From an uncultured Clostridia bacterium (GTDB taxonomy: Bacteria; Bacillota; Clostridia; UBA1381), in NCBI GenBank assembly GCA_934476675.1, contig CAKSOE010000008.1, positions 41,877 through 105,876 of the forward strand: a DNA stretch of 64,000 nt, in the 5' to 3' direction. The translations under genes and the position numbers were made by a program. Below the pieces are notes generated by a model. The model did no database searches, was not told the origin of the DNA, and worked only from the letters and a program-made list of their open reading frames with translations. Positions 1 to 9,001 of the stretch are shown in pieces (the stretch's first letter is position 1; each line of letters starts with the position of its first letter).

Positions 1-21
1 TGACAAAAAGACTCTTATTGA

Positions 22-86
22 GATAAAATAAAACGGAGTTGGTGCGGCAGCTTTAAACTGACTCACAAATTCCATTTTATTTTATC
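22..86. repeat. Long imperfect inverted repeat beyond the end of the polysaccharide operon
   Basis: The arm at 22-40 (GATAAAATAAAACGGAGTT) pairs with 68-86 at 17 of 19 positions, and both mismatches are transitions that could form G-U pairs in RNA. The inner sequence can pair further (GTG..CAG with CTG..CAC around a short loop). It lies just after the ugd stop on the minus strand. It could serve as an operon-end hairpin, but there is no convincing T-run next to the stem, so terminator function is only possible. Bases 1-160 hold no other recognisable feature. Confidence 0.4.
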
Positions 87-160
87 CAAACGGCTGACAA
101 AAAGCCTGTTTAATTTATCCCCTCATGATAAACCGCATTAACAATGTTAACTTCCGTATA

Positions 161-1345
161 TTAATCCCTGAAATACAAATCCCTGGTATAGACCTTGTCT
201 AAAACATCGGAAATGTCATCACTGTATCTGTTTGCAATGATAACATCCGAGATACTTTTGAACTCATTCAAGTCCTTGATTACGCGCGAATTAAAGAACA
301 GCTCATCATCAAGAGTCGGCTCATACACTACAACCTCAATTCCCTTTGCCTTTATTCGTTTCATTACGCCCTGGATTGACGAAGCACGAAAATTATCGGA
401 ATTTGACTTCATTGTAAGACGGTAAACACCTACTGTTTTCGGGTTTTTCGCAATAATTCTATCCGCTATAAAGTCCTTTCTTGTGCGGTTTGCGTCCACA
501 ATTGCAGCAATTATATTATTCGGCACGTCGTTGTAATTTGCAAGCAGCTGTTTTGTGTCCTTAGGCAAGCAGTATCCGCCGTAACCAAAGGACGGATTGT
601 TATAGTGGTTGCCTATTCTCGGGTCAAGTCCAACACCTTTAATAATTTGCTTTGTGTCGAGCCCGCGCACCTCCGCATATGTGTCAAGCTCATTAAAATA
701 TGCGACACGCAGCGCAAGATATGTATTCGAGAACAGCTTTACCGCCTCCGCCTCGGTAAATCCCATAAACAGCGTCGGAATATCCTCTTTTAACGCACCG
801 TCACGCAAAAGCCGTGCAAATGTATGCGCAGCATTTACGCTATTTTCATCATTTTTATCCGTTCCTACAATAATTCTGCTCGGATAGAGATTATCATACA
901 GCGCCTTTGATTCGCGCAAAAATTCCGGACTGAACAGAATTTTATCGGTATTGTATTTTTCACGCACCTGTACGGTATATCCTACCGGAACGGTAGATTT
1001 TATCACCATATACGCATTAGGATTATACTGCATTACCAGTTCGATTACCGCCTCAACTGCCGATGTATCAAAATAATTTTTCTGCGGATCATAGTTTGTG
1101 GGCGCGGCGATCACAACAAATTCCGCTTCGGAATATGCTGCCTTTGCATCGAGAGTTGCGGTTAAGTCAAGCTCCTTTCCCGCAAGGTATTTTTCTATGT
1201 ATTCGTCCTGAACAGGTGATTTTCTTTCATTAATTAAATCAACCTTTTTAGGCACAATATCCACCGCCGTTACATGATTGTGCTGCGACAGCAAAACCGC
1301 TATCGACAGTCCTACATATCCCGTTCCTGCCACTGCTATTTTCAT
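161..1345 (-). CDS. ugd: UDP-glucose 6-dehydrogenase
   Basis: Oxidises UDP-glucose to UDP-glucuronate with two NAD+ in the cytoplasm, supplying the uronic acid of the surface polysaccharide. The 394-residue length is that of the short HasB/Ugd type. The N-terminus carries a Rossmann motif GTGYVGLSIAVLL (residues 7-19). The central helix region 'GFTEAEAVKLFSNTYLALRV' is followed by the catalytic cysteine Cys259 in GYGGYCLPKDT, which is usually GGSCFPKD in the family. It is the last gene of the minus-strand operon, 14 bases after the UDP-glucuronate 4-epimerase, so the two together give UDP-GalA. The ATG at 1345 places the Rossmann strand right at the N-terminus. Confidence 0.95.
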   Translation of the reverse strand: MKIAVAGTGYVGLSIAVLLSQHNHVTAVDIVPKKVDLINERKSPVQDEYIEKYLAGKELDLTATLDAKAAYSEAEFVVIAAPTNYDPQKNYFDTSAVEAVIELVMQYNPNAYMVIKSTVPVGYTVQVREKYNTDKILFSPEFLRESKALYDNLYPSRIIVGTDKNDENSVNAAHTFARLLRDGALKEDIPTLFMGFTEAEAVKLFSNTYLALRVAYFNELDTYAEVRGLDTKQIIKGVGLDPRIGNHYNNPSFGYGGYCLPKDTKQLLANYNDVPNNIIAAIVDANRTRKDFIADRIIAKNPKTVGVYRLTMKSNSDNFRASSIQGVMKRIKAKGIEVVVYEPTLDDELFFNSRVIKDLNEFKSISDVIIANRYSDDISDVLDKVYTRDLYFRD

Positions 1346-1359
1346 CCGAAGTCACCCTT

Positions 1360-2394
1360 TCATATATTATAAAATTCCTTATACCACTCTGCAAATTTAC
1401 GCAGTCCCTCACGCAGCGGAGTAGACGGTTTATATCCGAAATCATGCTCCAATGCCGAAGTGTCGGCATACGTAACCGGCACATCTCCGGGCTGCATCGG
1501 TACCAATTCCTTATGAGCTTCAAAATCATAATCCTTCGGCAAAACCTCCGCACGAACCAGTTCCTGCTGCAAAATATCTACAAACTCCAATAAATTTTCC
1601 GGACTGCTGTTACCGATATTGTATACCTTGTACGGCGGAATGGGGAGCCCGTCCTCTCCGTTTTTCTTTTCCGGCGGCTTTTTCATAACGCGCACTATAC
1701 CTTCGACAATATCGTCAACATAGGTAAAATCCCGCTTGCAGTTACCGTAATTGAAAATTTTGATTTTTTCGCCGTTCCTCAATTTGTCCGTAAATCCGAA
1801 ATATGCCATGTCCGGTCGTCCGGCAGGCCCGTAAACCGTAAAGAAACGCAGTCCCGTTGACGGGATATTGTAAAGCTTTGAATACGCATGCGCCATAAGC
1901 TCGTTTGACTTCTTAGTCGCAGCATAGAGCGACACCGGATTATCCACCTTGTCATCGGTCGAATACGGAACCTTTTTATTTGAGCCGTAAACAGATGAAG
2001 ATGACGCATAAACCAGGTGTTCTGTCTGATAATGGCGGCTTGCCTCTAAAATATTGTAAAATCCGATAATATTTGATTCTATATACACATCGGGATTTGT
2101 AATCGAATAGCGTACACCTGCCTGTGCCGCAAGATTTACAACAATTTCCGGCCTGTATTTTTCAAAAATTTCGGTAACCGGCGTCTTGTCGGCGATATTT
2201 CCACGAACAAAGTCCCAGTTGCTTTGCGCAAGCTTTTCTATTTCTGCAAGACGGTACTCTTTAATCGAAACGTCATAGTAGTCATTCATGTTATCGATAC
2301 CGATAATTCGGATATCATCATTTTCACGCAGCAGCTTCATCACCAGGTTTGCACCGATAAACCCCGCCGCTCCGGTTATCAGTATGTTTTTCAT
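1360..2394 (-). CDS. UDP-glucuronate 4-epimerase (CapI/LspL type)
   Basis: Extended short-chain dehydrogenase that interconverts UDP-GlcA and UDP-GalA using bound NAD+. The protein shows GAAGFIGANL (residues 8-17), the SSSSVYG segment carrying the catalytic Ser region (131-137) and the YxxxK pair Tyr157/Lys161. Sequence features such as 'NMNDYYDVSIKEYRL' and 'FFTVYGPAGRPDMAYF' are those of UDP-GlcA 4-epimerases rather than GalE. The start chosen is the ATG at 2394, preceded by GGAGGAAGG. A GTG/ATG five codons upstream would overlap that ribosome site. The start overlaps the upstream 2-epimerase stop as ATGA, so the two are probably translationally coupled. It feeds on the product of ugd immediately downstream. 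Confidence 0.9.
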   Translation of the reverse strand: MKNILITGAAGFIGANLVMKLLRENDDIRIIGIDNMNDYYDVSIKEYRLAEIEKLAQSNWDFVRGNIADKTPVTEIFEKYRPEIVVNLAAQAGVRYSITNPDVYIESNIIGFYNILEASRHYQTEHLVYASSSSVYGSNKKVPYSTDDKVDNPVSLYAATKKSNELMAHAYSKLYNIPSTGLRFFTVYGPAGRPDMAYFGFTDKLRNGEKIKIFNYGNCKRDFTYVDDIVEGIVRVMKKPPEKKNGEDGLPIPPYKVYNIGNSSPENLLEFVDILQQELVRAEVLPKDYDFEAHKELVPMQPGDVPVTYADTSALEHDFGYKPSTPLREGLRKFAEWYKEFYNI

Positions 2395-3536
2395 ATATCC
2401 TTCCTCCAAACCATTTTATTAACCACTCCCGTGTAGCTTTGGATAAGCTTAACAACCTTGACGGAAACATTTTCATCAGTATAATTCGGTACGGGAATGC
2501 CCCAGTCGCCGTTACGGTTCATTTCAACAGCTGTGTCAACCGCCTGCAAAACCTGTTCTGTCGTTATTCCGGCAAGAATAAAATTACCTTTATCCAATGC
2601 CTCGGGACGTTCGGTGCTTGTACGTATACACACTGCCGGAATCGGATTGCCGACCGACAAAAAGAAGCTGCTTTCCTCCGGCAGCGTTCCGCTGTCCGAA
2701 ACGACCGCAAACGCATTCATTTGCAGATTATTGTAATCGTGAAAGCCTAACGGTTCATGCTGTATCACGCGCTTGTCAAATTCAAATCTGCGATTTTCTA
2801 TAAACTTTTTGCTGCGCGGATGGCAGGAATACAAAATAGGCATATCGTACTTTTTTGCCATTGCATTCACCGCATTCATAAGGCTGAAAAAGTTTTTCTC
2901 CGTATCTATATTTTCCTCGCGATGTGCGGATAAAAGAATGTATTTGTTTTTTTCAAGATTCAGCTTTTCAAGAATTTTACTGTTTCTTATACTATCAAGA
3001 TTTTTATGCAGCACCTCTGCCATAGGCGAACCCACAACATATGTACGTTCCTTTGCAACGCTTGAAGCATTCAGATAACGCCGCGCGTGTTCGCTGTAAC
3101 ACATATTCACATCGGAGATTATATCCACAATACGCCTGTTTGTTTCCTCTGGCAAACATTCGTCAAAGCAGCGGTTTCCTGCCTCCATATGAAAAATAGG
3201 AATGTGCAGTCTTTTTGCGCCGATTACCGATAAGCACGAATTTGTATCGCCCAGAACAAAAACCGCGTCGGGCTTTTCCTCTACCATAAGCTTATATGAT
3301 TCGGAAATGATATTCCCCATGGTTTCGCCCAAATCACCGCCTACCGAATTAAGATAGCAGTCGGGCGCACGCAGTCCCAAATCATCGAAAAACACCTGAT
3401 TAAGCGTATAATCCCAGTTTTGACCCGTATGCACCAAAATCTGATTGAAATATTTATCACACGCTTTTATACATTCGCTCAAACGTATAATTTCCGGTCT
3501 TGTACCCACTATTGTCATGAGCTTTAATTTTGCCAT
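2391..3536 (-). CDS. capG: UDP-GlcNAc 2-epimerase family protein, UDP-L-FucNAc step (CapG/WbjD/FnlC type)
   Basis: Member of the non-hydrolysing UDP-GlcNAc 2-epimerase family (GT-B fold, 381 residues). Family landmarks are VGTRPEIIRL near the N-terminus, LGDTNSCLSV, the acidic cluster HMEAGNRCFDECLPEETNRR and HREENID, which carry the residues used for proton abstraction and phosphate elimination. The HTGQNWDYTLNQVFFDDLGL stretch is typical of the CapG/WbjD branch, which epimerises the C2 of UDP-N-acetyl-L-pneumosamine to UDP-N-acetyl-L-fucosamine. CapF- and CapE-type enzymes encoded just upstream in the operon support that step. It is the third enzyme of the three-step UDP-L-FucNAc route from UDP-GlcNAc. 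Confidence 0.9.
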   Translation of the reverse strand: MAKLKLMTIVGTRPEIIRLSECIKACDKYFNQILVHTGQNWDYTLNQVFFDDLGLRAPDCYLNSVGGDLGETMGNIISESYKLMVEEKPDAVFVLGDTNSCLSVIGAKRLHIPIFHMEAGNRCFDECLPEETNRRIVDIISDVNMCYSEHARRYLNASSVAKERTYVVGSPMAEVLHKNLDSIRNSKILEKLNLEKNKYILLSAHREENIDTEKNFFSLMNAVNAMAKKYDMPILYSCHPRSKKFIENRRFEFDKRVIQHEPLGFHDYNNLQMNAFAVVSDSGTLPEESSFFLSVGNPIPAVCIRTSTERPEALDKGNFILAGITTEQVLQAVDTAVEMNRNGDWGIPVPNYTDENVSVKVVKLIQSYTGVVNKMVWRKDI

Positions 3537-3559
3537 TGAAATTCAATCCCCTCTCAAAA

Positions 3560-4720
3560 TTACACTTCTTCAAAATACGTATCCGGTCTGTTCGGGTCAA
3601 AGCGCTCATTGCACCACATAATCGTAACCAAATCCTCCGTATCGGACAGATTTATTATATTATGCGTATATCCCGGAATCATATCAACTACTGTTATTTC
3701 CTCACCCGACACCTCGTAATTTACAATCTTATCCGTTCCGAGCTGCCTTAGCTGAATAAGTCCGCGACCGCTCACTACCACAAATTTTTCATTTTTCGTA
3801 TTGTGCCAGTGCTGCCCTTTTGTAATACCGGGTTTTGAAATATTCACGCTGATTTGTCCCGCATTAAGCGTTCTCAGTATTTCCGTAAAGCTTCCTCTGT
3901 TATCGCAGTTCATTTTCAGCTTATACGAAAAGTTCTCCGCATCAAGATATGTCAGATAAGTCGAATACAGTTTCTTGGAAAACGAATTTTCACTCATATC
4001 CGGTATCAGCTTATTTATGCGGCTTTCCTTAAAGCTATACAGTAAATCCGCAATTTCTCCCAGAGTGTTTTTATGCTCAATCCCCACTCTGCAATAATTA
4101 CTTTCCCTGTTCTCCATACCTGCCGCGGCTCTTATAAGCTCATCAATCACATCATCTATATATACCAATGTCATCATGTGATTTCTGTCGTTTACCGTTA
4201 TCGGCAAATCATGCGCAATATTATAGCAAAAGGTTGCTACCGCACTGTTGTAATTCGGTCTGCACCACTTTCCGAACACATTCGGGAAACGATATACAAG
4301 CGTCTTTACACCGTTTTCCTTTCCGTAATTGAAAATCAGCTCCTCCCCTGCTTTTTTTGATTTTCCGTACGGATTATCGAGCGCCGCCTGAATTGACGAC
4401 GACAGCATAACGGGCGCTTTATTATTATATTTTTTCAGGCTGTCCAAAAGCTTTGAGGTAAAGCCGAAGTTCCCCTCCATAAATTCCGTTTCGTTTTTCG
4501 GGCGGTTTACACCTGCCAAATGGTACACAAAATCGGCATCTTTGCAGTATTCATCCAGTTTTTCTGCCGGTGTGTCAATGTCAAATTCATACAAATTAAT
4601 ATCCGCAGAAATTTCTCTTGTTTTATCTTTGCCGTCACGCACGCATTTCAATGCTTCCGAAAGATTTCTGCCTACAAATCCCTTTGCTCCCGTAATCAGT
4701 ATATTCATACCTGTGACCAT
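3560..4720 (-). CDS. capF: CapF-type UDP-2-acetamido-2,6-dideoxy-hexos-4-ulose reductase with cupin domain
   Basis: Two-domain enzyme of 386 residues. The N-terminal SDR reductase (about 1-245; GAKGFVGRNL, SSSIQAALDNPYGKSKKAGE) is followed by a C-terminal cupin (about 255-386) with the metal-ligand pattern GQHWHNTKNEKFVVVSGRG. In Staphylococcus CapF the cupin epimerises C3 and the SDR domain reduces C4 of the CapE product with NADPH. It sits between the capG- and capE-type genes, although a nucleotidyltransferase-like gene interrupts capE and capF. The start is uncertain: the ATG at 4720 has AAAGGAG only three bases away, while the family-typical MNILITG start at 4708 leaves a 15-base gap. 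Confidence 0.9.
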   Translation of the reverse strand: MVTGMNILITGAKGFVGRNLSEALKCVRDGKDKTREISADINLYEFDIDTPAEKLDEYCKDADFVYHLAGVNRPKNETEFMEGNFGFTSKLLDSLKKYNNKAPVMLSSSIQAALDNPYGKSKKAGEELIFNYGKENGVKTLVYRFPNVFGKWCRPNYNSAVATFCYNIAHDLPITVNDRNHMMTLVYIDDVIDELIRAAAGMENRESNYCRVGIEHKNTLGEIADLLYSFKESRINKLIPDMSENSFSKKLYSTYLTYLDAENFSYKLKMNCDNRGSFTEILRTLNAGQISVNISKPGITKGQHWHNTKNEKFVVVSGRGLIQLRQLGTDKIVNYEVSGEEITVVDMIPGYTHNIINLSDTEDLVTIMWCNERFDPNRPDTYFEEV

Positions 4721-4740
4721 TAACTCCTTTCACGGAAATT

Positions 4741-4846
4741 AAGTTTGAAATAAAATCGTTCAGATTACCGATTTGCAGCGAGTGGTGCCGTACATTGGTA
4801 CTGCCCCGAGCAAAAAGCGGTGATATGGGCGATTTTATTCAAACTT
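4741..4846. repeat. 106-bp palindromic element between capF and the nucleotidyltransferase gene
   Basis: The arm at 4741-4758 (AAGTTTGAAATAAAATCG) is matched by the reverse complement at 4830-4846 with only one extra A. The interior also pairs stepwise (ACCG/CGGT, TTTGC/GCAAA, then GGGGCAGTAC with GTACGGCACC at 8 of 10), so the whole unit can fold as one long hairpin. It fills nearly all of the gap between two minus-strand genes and its right arm includes the stop region of the upstream gene. It could be a miniature palindromic element or an mRNA-processing hairpin. No flanking target duplication is obvious. Confidence 0.5.
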
Positions 4847-6021
4847 TACTCCTTAAAATTAAAATCCAATCCCACATAATTCAATGCCTTTTCGTAGTTG
4901 TTAATATTTTCATCTGTCAGTTCACGCAAGCGTTTATTATTTTCGGATATACTTTTCCTTCTGAAAAACATCACATCAAATATCCTTACCGCCCACATAA
5001 CCGGCAGAAGATACGGCGCTTTTTCCAGAACAGTATACCGTTTTTTCATCTTTTTAAGCGGCAAAAAAACTTTTCTGATATACAAGCTTACCTGTCTGTG
5101 TCCGCTGTCCTTAAAAGCTTTTGTTTCTTTTAGCGCCGTTGACAGGTTGTTGTTTTCAATCGTACCGTACGCACCGCTTGAAAATATCCATTTTGTCATA
5201 AAATCGGTCATATCATCACTTTTGCGTCCTTCAAACCACACATCAAGCAATTCCATGCTGTTTTTATAAAACTTCTGCAATTGTAATTTTGTCAGTTCAT
5301 TATTTATGTATTCTTCATCTAAATTCTTTTCGGCGCGCTTATATACCCATATATCCGCAAAATTCTTTATACCCACGCCGCTGTCACGGTAATGCTTTGC
5401 AAGATGCGTAAATATATAAATCAAAAAATCCTCTCTGCCCAGCTCATATTCCGACTGAGATTTCTTTCGTGCCAGCTTCCAGCCGGTGCCGTAATACTCA
5501 TAATAATCCTTATTATACGATGGTATAAGGTACTTATGAAGCTCTATGTGCAGATATTTTCTTTTCCATACATACTCGTGATTCGATTCAACGACAAATT
5601 CAAATCCCAGGCTTTCCATTATACCTTTTATCTCAGGATACTGCTCCTGTTTTATAAGCATATCGATGTCACACATATAGCGCATTTCCGGCTGCGGATA
5701 ATATTTTTTCATCACAGCGCCTTTAAGCGGCAGATAATCTATTTCGCCATCGTTAAAGGCTTTATAGACCATTTCCGCCTCATACCTCTGCTTTGCCTCA
5801 TACTGAACGGAATTTAAAGCGTATTTATCAAGCGCCGCCGAATACGGCGCCGGAATTTCTATGCCGGAATTATACGCTCCGTAATAAAGCAAAACGGCAG
5901 TATGATGCTTTACTGATATTTCAACCGCACTTTTCCAGTCAAAATCCTCCGGAATTGATACCTTATCACCTGTTACGGCGCTCTTTATAAGCGACAGTAT
6001 TCCGATTTCCGTATTATTCAT
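4846..6021 (-). CDS. Nucleotidyltransferase family protein (NTP_transf_5, PF14907-like)
   Basis: A 391-residue cytoplasmic protein resembling the 'uncharacterised nucleotidyltransferase' family often seen in exopolysaccharide and peptide-modification clusters. Visible landmarks are 'YLPLKGAVMKKYYPQPEMR' and 'MCDIDMLI', in which the DxD matches the metal-binding pair of minimal nucleotidyltransferases, then a conserved 'HIELHKYLIP' and 'FLIYIFTHLAKHYRDSGVGIKNFADIW'. No substrate is known for the family. Its position between capE and capF, overlapping the capE stop by eight bases, ties it to polysaccharide assembly by expression rather than by a demonstrated reaction. The family name is a recognition call; the role is unknown. 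Confidence 0.75.
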   Translation of the reverse strand: MNNTEIGILSLIKSAVTGDKVSIPEDFDWKSAVEISVKHHTAVLLYYGAYNSGIEIPAPYSAALDKYALNSVQYEAKQRYEAEMVYKAFNDGEIDYLPLKGAVMKKYYPQPEMRYMCDIDMLIKQEQYPEIKGIMESLGFEFVVESNHEYVWKRKYLHIELHKYLIPSYNKDYYEYYGTGWKLARKKSQSEYELGREDFLIYIFTHLAKHYRDSGVGIKNFADIWVYKRAEKNLDEEYINNELTKLQLQKFYKNSMELLDVWFEGRKSDDMTDFMTKWIFSSGAYGTIENNNLSTALKETKAFKDSGHRQVSLYIRKVFLPLKKMKKRYTVLEKAPYLLPVMWAVRIFDVMFFRRKSISENNKRLRELTDENINNYEKALNYVGLDFNFKE

Positions 6022-7060
6022 TACAAAATCCTTCCAGTTCTCTGTTAATATACGGTAACGTCAGCAGCTTGTCCTTAACCCGTTCGGCATTAAGCAATTC
6101 CGTATTACTCGAATTAAATTCCGTAAGTGTATTGCGTTCTGCGTCTCCGTCCTTAAAATACTTATCATAATTCAAATTGCGCTTATCAGCCGGTACGCGG
6201 TAAAAATTCCCCATGTCGATTGCGTGAGCACATTCCTCATTTGTAAGGAGCGTTTCGTACATTTTCTCACCATGACGTATGCCGATCACCTTAATCGGGC
6301 ATTTATCCTCCTTATCAAACAAAGCCTTTGTTGCCTTTGCAAGCACTTCTATTGTGCTGGCAGGCGCCTTTTGAACCATTATATCGCCGCTTTCCGCATT
6401 ATTAAATGCAAATATCACCAACTCAACCGCTTCTTCGAGTGACATAACAAAACGTGTCATCTGCGGTTCGGTAACCGTTATAGGTTCTCCCTTTTTAATC
6501 TGCTCAATCCACAGCGGCACAACCGAGCCGCGTGAACAAAGAACGTTTCCGTAGCGTGTGCAGCAAATGCTTGTCCTTTCGGGCGAAACGGTTCTTGCCT
6601 TTGCTACGACCACTTTTTCCATCATTGCCTTTGCCGTACCCATTGCGTTTACCGGATATGCAGCCTTGTCGGTGGAAAGGCAGATAACCTTTTTCACACC
6701 TGCTTCAATTGCGGCTGTCAGCACATTATCCGTTCCGATTACGTTTGTTTTGACCGCCTCCATAGGAAAAAATTCGCATGACGGTACTTGTTTCAGCGCT
6801 GCCGCATGAAAAATATAATCCACACCGTGCATTGCGTTCTTAACGCTCTGCAAATCGCGCACATCGCCTATGTAAAATTTTATTTTGTTGCTCAATTCGG
6901 GATATTTCGCCTGATATTCGTGGCGCATATCGTCCTGCTTCTTTTCATCGCGCGAAAAGATTCTTATTTCGCCGATCTCCGTATCAAGAAAACGATTTAA
7001 AACCGCATTTCCGAATGAACCCGTTCCGCCTGTGATTAGTAATGTTTTTCCATTAAACAT
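6014..7060 (-). CDS. capE: UDP-GlcNAc 4,6-dehydratase/5-epimerase (CapE/FnlA/WbjB type)
   Basis: First committed enzyme of UDP-L-FucNAc synthesis, converting UDP-GlcNAc to the 2-acetamido-2,6-dideoxy-beta-L-arabino-4-hexulose. The 348-residue SDR has the NADP site GGTGSFGNAVLNRF, the substrate segment 'AAALKQVPSCEFFPMEA' and the active-site string STDKAAYPVNAMGTAKAMMEK that mark the CapE/FlaA1 soluble dehydratases. The start at 7060 is chosen because GAGGAG lies nine bases upstream; a longer reading frame to 7117 would overlap the rfbB stop. Together with capF and capG it completes the pathway. The genes right after it in coordinates (rfbB onward) are visibly more AT-rich, suggesting a cassette boundary at about 7065. 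Confidence 0.92.
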   Translation of the reverse strand: MFNGKTLLITGGTGSFGNAVLNRFLDTEIGEIRIFSRDEKKQDDMRHEYQAKYPELSNKIKFYIGDVRDLQSVKNAMHGVDYIFHAAALKQVPSCEFFPMEAVKTNVIGTDNVLTAAIEAGVKKVICLSTDKAAYPVNAMGTAKAMMEKVVVAKARTVSPERTSICCTRYGNVLCSRGSVVPLWIEQIKKGEPITVTEPQMTRFVMSLEEAVELVIFAFNNAESGDIMVQKAPASTIEVLAKATKALFDKEDKCPIKVIGIRHGEKMYETLLTNEECAHAIDMGNFYRVPADKRNLNYDKYFKDGDAERNTLTEFNSSNTELLNAERVKDKLLTLPYINRELEGFCNE

Positions 7061-7073
7061 TTCATCTACTCCT

Positions 7074-8087
7074 CTATCTATTATGATACATCTTTTTATA
7101 GTAATCCTGGTATTCACCGCTTATTATTTTTTTCCACCAATTTTGATTACTTAAATACCAATTAACTGTCATTTTAATTCCCATCTCAAATTTCGTACAT
7201 GGTAACCATCCCAATTCATTATGTATTTTAGTTGGATCTATGGCATAACGCAAATCGTGTCCTTTTCGATCTGTTACATATGTAATAAGACTTTGGGGCT
7301 TATCAAGTATTTTTAATATAGTTTTTACAATCTCAATGTTTGACATTTCGTTATGTCCGCCAACATTATATACCTCTCCTATTCTTCCCTTATGAATAAT
7401 TAAGTCTATTGCATTGCAATGGTCTTCTACATATAACCAGTCACGTACATTTAACCCATTTCCATATACAGGCAACGGCTTATCCTCCAATGCATTCGCA
7501 ATCATCAAGGGAATAAGTTTTTCCGGGAAATGATACGGGCCATAATTATTTGAGCATCGTGAAATCGTAATAGGCAAATTGTAGGTTCGAAAATATGCTT
7601 GTACTAACAAATCTGCACTTGCCTTACTTGCACTGTATGGACTTGATGTGTGTATCGGGGTGTTCTCTGTAAAAAACAAATCTCGTCTATCCAGCGGCAA
7701 ATCGCCATATACTTCATCAGTTGACACTTGATGGAATCTCTGAATTCCATACTTCCTGCAAGCATCCATAAGAACTTGTGTTCCCAATATATTTGTAACT
7801 AAAAATATTTCGGGATTATCTATCGATCGGTCAACATGACTCTCCGCAGCAAAATTCACTAAAACATCCGGCTTCTCTTTTTCAAAAATCTCATATATTG
7901 CAGTGCGATCCGCAATGTCTGCCTTATAAAACGTTATTTTATCAATAATGCTGTCAAGAGTCTCAAGATTTCCGGCATAAGTTAGTTTGTCTACCACTAC
8001 CACTTCATAATCAGGATGTTTTTTTATTATATAATGTGTAAAATTTCCTCCAATAAATCCGGCTCCGCCTGTAATTAATATCTTCAT
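7074..8087 (-). CDS. rfbB: dTDP-glucose 4,6-dehydratase
   Basis: Converts dTDP-D-glucose to dTDP-4-keto-6-deoxy-D-glucose. The 337-residue protein has GGAGFIGGNF at the N-terminus, the catalytic TDEVYGDL loop (Thr-Asp-Glu triad) and YSASKAS (Tyr/Lys), all classic for RmlB. The start overlaps the stop of rfbA by four bases (ATGA), so the pair is translationally coupled. No rfbC or rfbD follows, which argues against L-rhamnose. The neighbouring DegT-family aminotransferase instead points to a 4-amino-4,6-dideoxyhexose. This gene marks the left end of an AT-rich block continuing to about 15270, compatible with acquisition as a unit. Confidence 0.95.
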   Translation of the reverse strand: MKILITGGAGFIGGNFTHYIIKKHPDYEVVVVDKLTYAGNLETLDSIIDKITFYKADIADRTAIYEIFEKEKPDVLVNFAAESHVDRSIDNPEIFLVTNILGTQVLMDACRKYGIQRFHQVSTDEVYGDLPLDRRDLFFTENTPIHTSSPYSASKASADLLVQAYFRTYNLPITISRCSNNYGPYHFPEKLIPLMIANALEDKPLPVYGNGLNVRDWLYVEDHCNAIDLIIHKGRIGEVYNVGGHNEMSNIEIVKTILKILDKPQSLITYVTDRKGHDLRYAIDPTKIHNELGWLPCTKFEMGIKMTVNWYLSNQNWWKKIISGEYQDYYKKMYHNR

Positions 8088-8968
8088 AATTTTCTCCCCG
8101 CCTCATTTTCTGCCAAATTAATTAAATATTTTCCGTAATCCGTCATTTTAAGCTCTTCACCCAATTCTCTAAGCTGCTTTGTGCTGATAAATCCCCTACG
8201 CCATGCAATCTCTTCGAGACACGATATGTAAAACCCTTGCATATTTTGTACTGTTTCCACAAATTGTCCTGCACGCATCATCCCTGATGGAGTTCCCGTA
8301 TCAAGCCATGCCATGCCTCTCTGCATTATCTGCACTCTAAGTTTTCCTTGCCTTAAATACTCATTATTTACTGATGTTATTTCAAGCTCCCCTCTGTCAG
8401 AAGGAGAAATGTTTTTTGCAATCTCAACGACGCTGTTATCATAAAAATATAGTCCGGGTACAGCATAATCAGATTTTGGATTATGTGGCTTTTCTTCAAT
8501 AGAGAGAACTTTGTAGTGTTCATCAAATTCTACCACACCGAATGCCACGGGGTTTTTTACACGATATCCAAAAATCACTGCACCGTTCAAATCATCTTGC
8601 GCCTTGTTTAAAATACGCGTAAAATCCTTACCATAAAAAACATTATCACCTAATATCAAACACACACTATCATTTTTTATAAAATCTTCGCCTATTATAA
8701 AAGCTTGTGCGAGTCCATCGGGCTGCTCTTGAACCTTATATGTTATACTTATACCCAATTTGTCTCCATTTCCCAGCAAATGTTCATATATGGGCGTATC
8801 TTCCGGAGTTGAAATCACAAGAATTTCCTTTATTCCTGCAAGCAACAAAACCGACAATGGATAATAGATCATTGGCTTATCATAAATCGGCAGCAACTGT
8901 TTTGACGTCACCTTTGTCATTGGATACAAGCGTGTTCCACGTCCTCCCGCTAAGATAATACCTTTCAT
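8084..8968 (-). CDS. rfbA: Glucose-1-phosphate thymidylyltransferase
   Basis: Makes dTDP-glucose from glucose-1-phosphate and dTTP. The 294-residue length and the sequence GGRGTRLYPMTKVTSKQLLP near the N-terminus (nucleotide-binding loop and signature) identify RmlA. Further matches are 'LILGDNVFYGKDF', 'IEEKPHNPKSDYAVPGLYFYD' and the 'AWLDTGTPSGMMRAGQFVETVQ' segment with the catalytic/metal aspartates. It overlaps rfbB and lies 33 bases after the aminotransferase gene. Supply of dTDP-glucose followed by 4,6-dehydration and transamination would give dTDP-Qui4N or its C4 epimer dTDP-Fuc4N. Confidence 0.95.
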   Translation of the reverse strand: MKGIILAGGRGTRLYPMTKVTSKQLLPIYDKPMIYYPLSVLLLAGIKEILVISTPEDTPIYEHLLGNGDKLGISITYKVQEQPDGLAQAFIIGEDFIKNDSVCLILGDNVFYGKDFTRILNKAQDDLNGAVIFGYRVKNPVAFGVVEFDEHYKVLSIEEKPHNPKSDYAVPGLYFYDNSVVEIAKNISPSDRGELEITSVNNEYLRQGKLRVQIMQRGMAWLDTGTPSGMMRAGQFVETVQNMQGFYISCLEEIAWRRGFISTKQLRELGEELKMTDYGKYLINLAENEAGRKL

Positions 8969-9001
8969 TTTTGTTTCACCTTCCTATTCATTTATCCTTC
9001 C

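Noticed and set aside
8000..9000. rfbA/rfbB as evidence for dTDP-L-rhamnose
   Set aside because: rfbC and rfbD are absent from the whole cluster, while an aminotransferase is adjacent.
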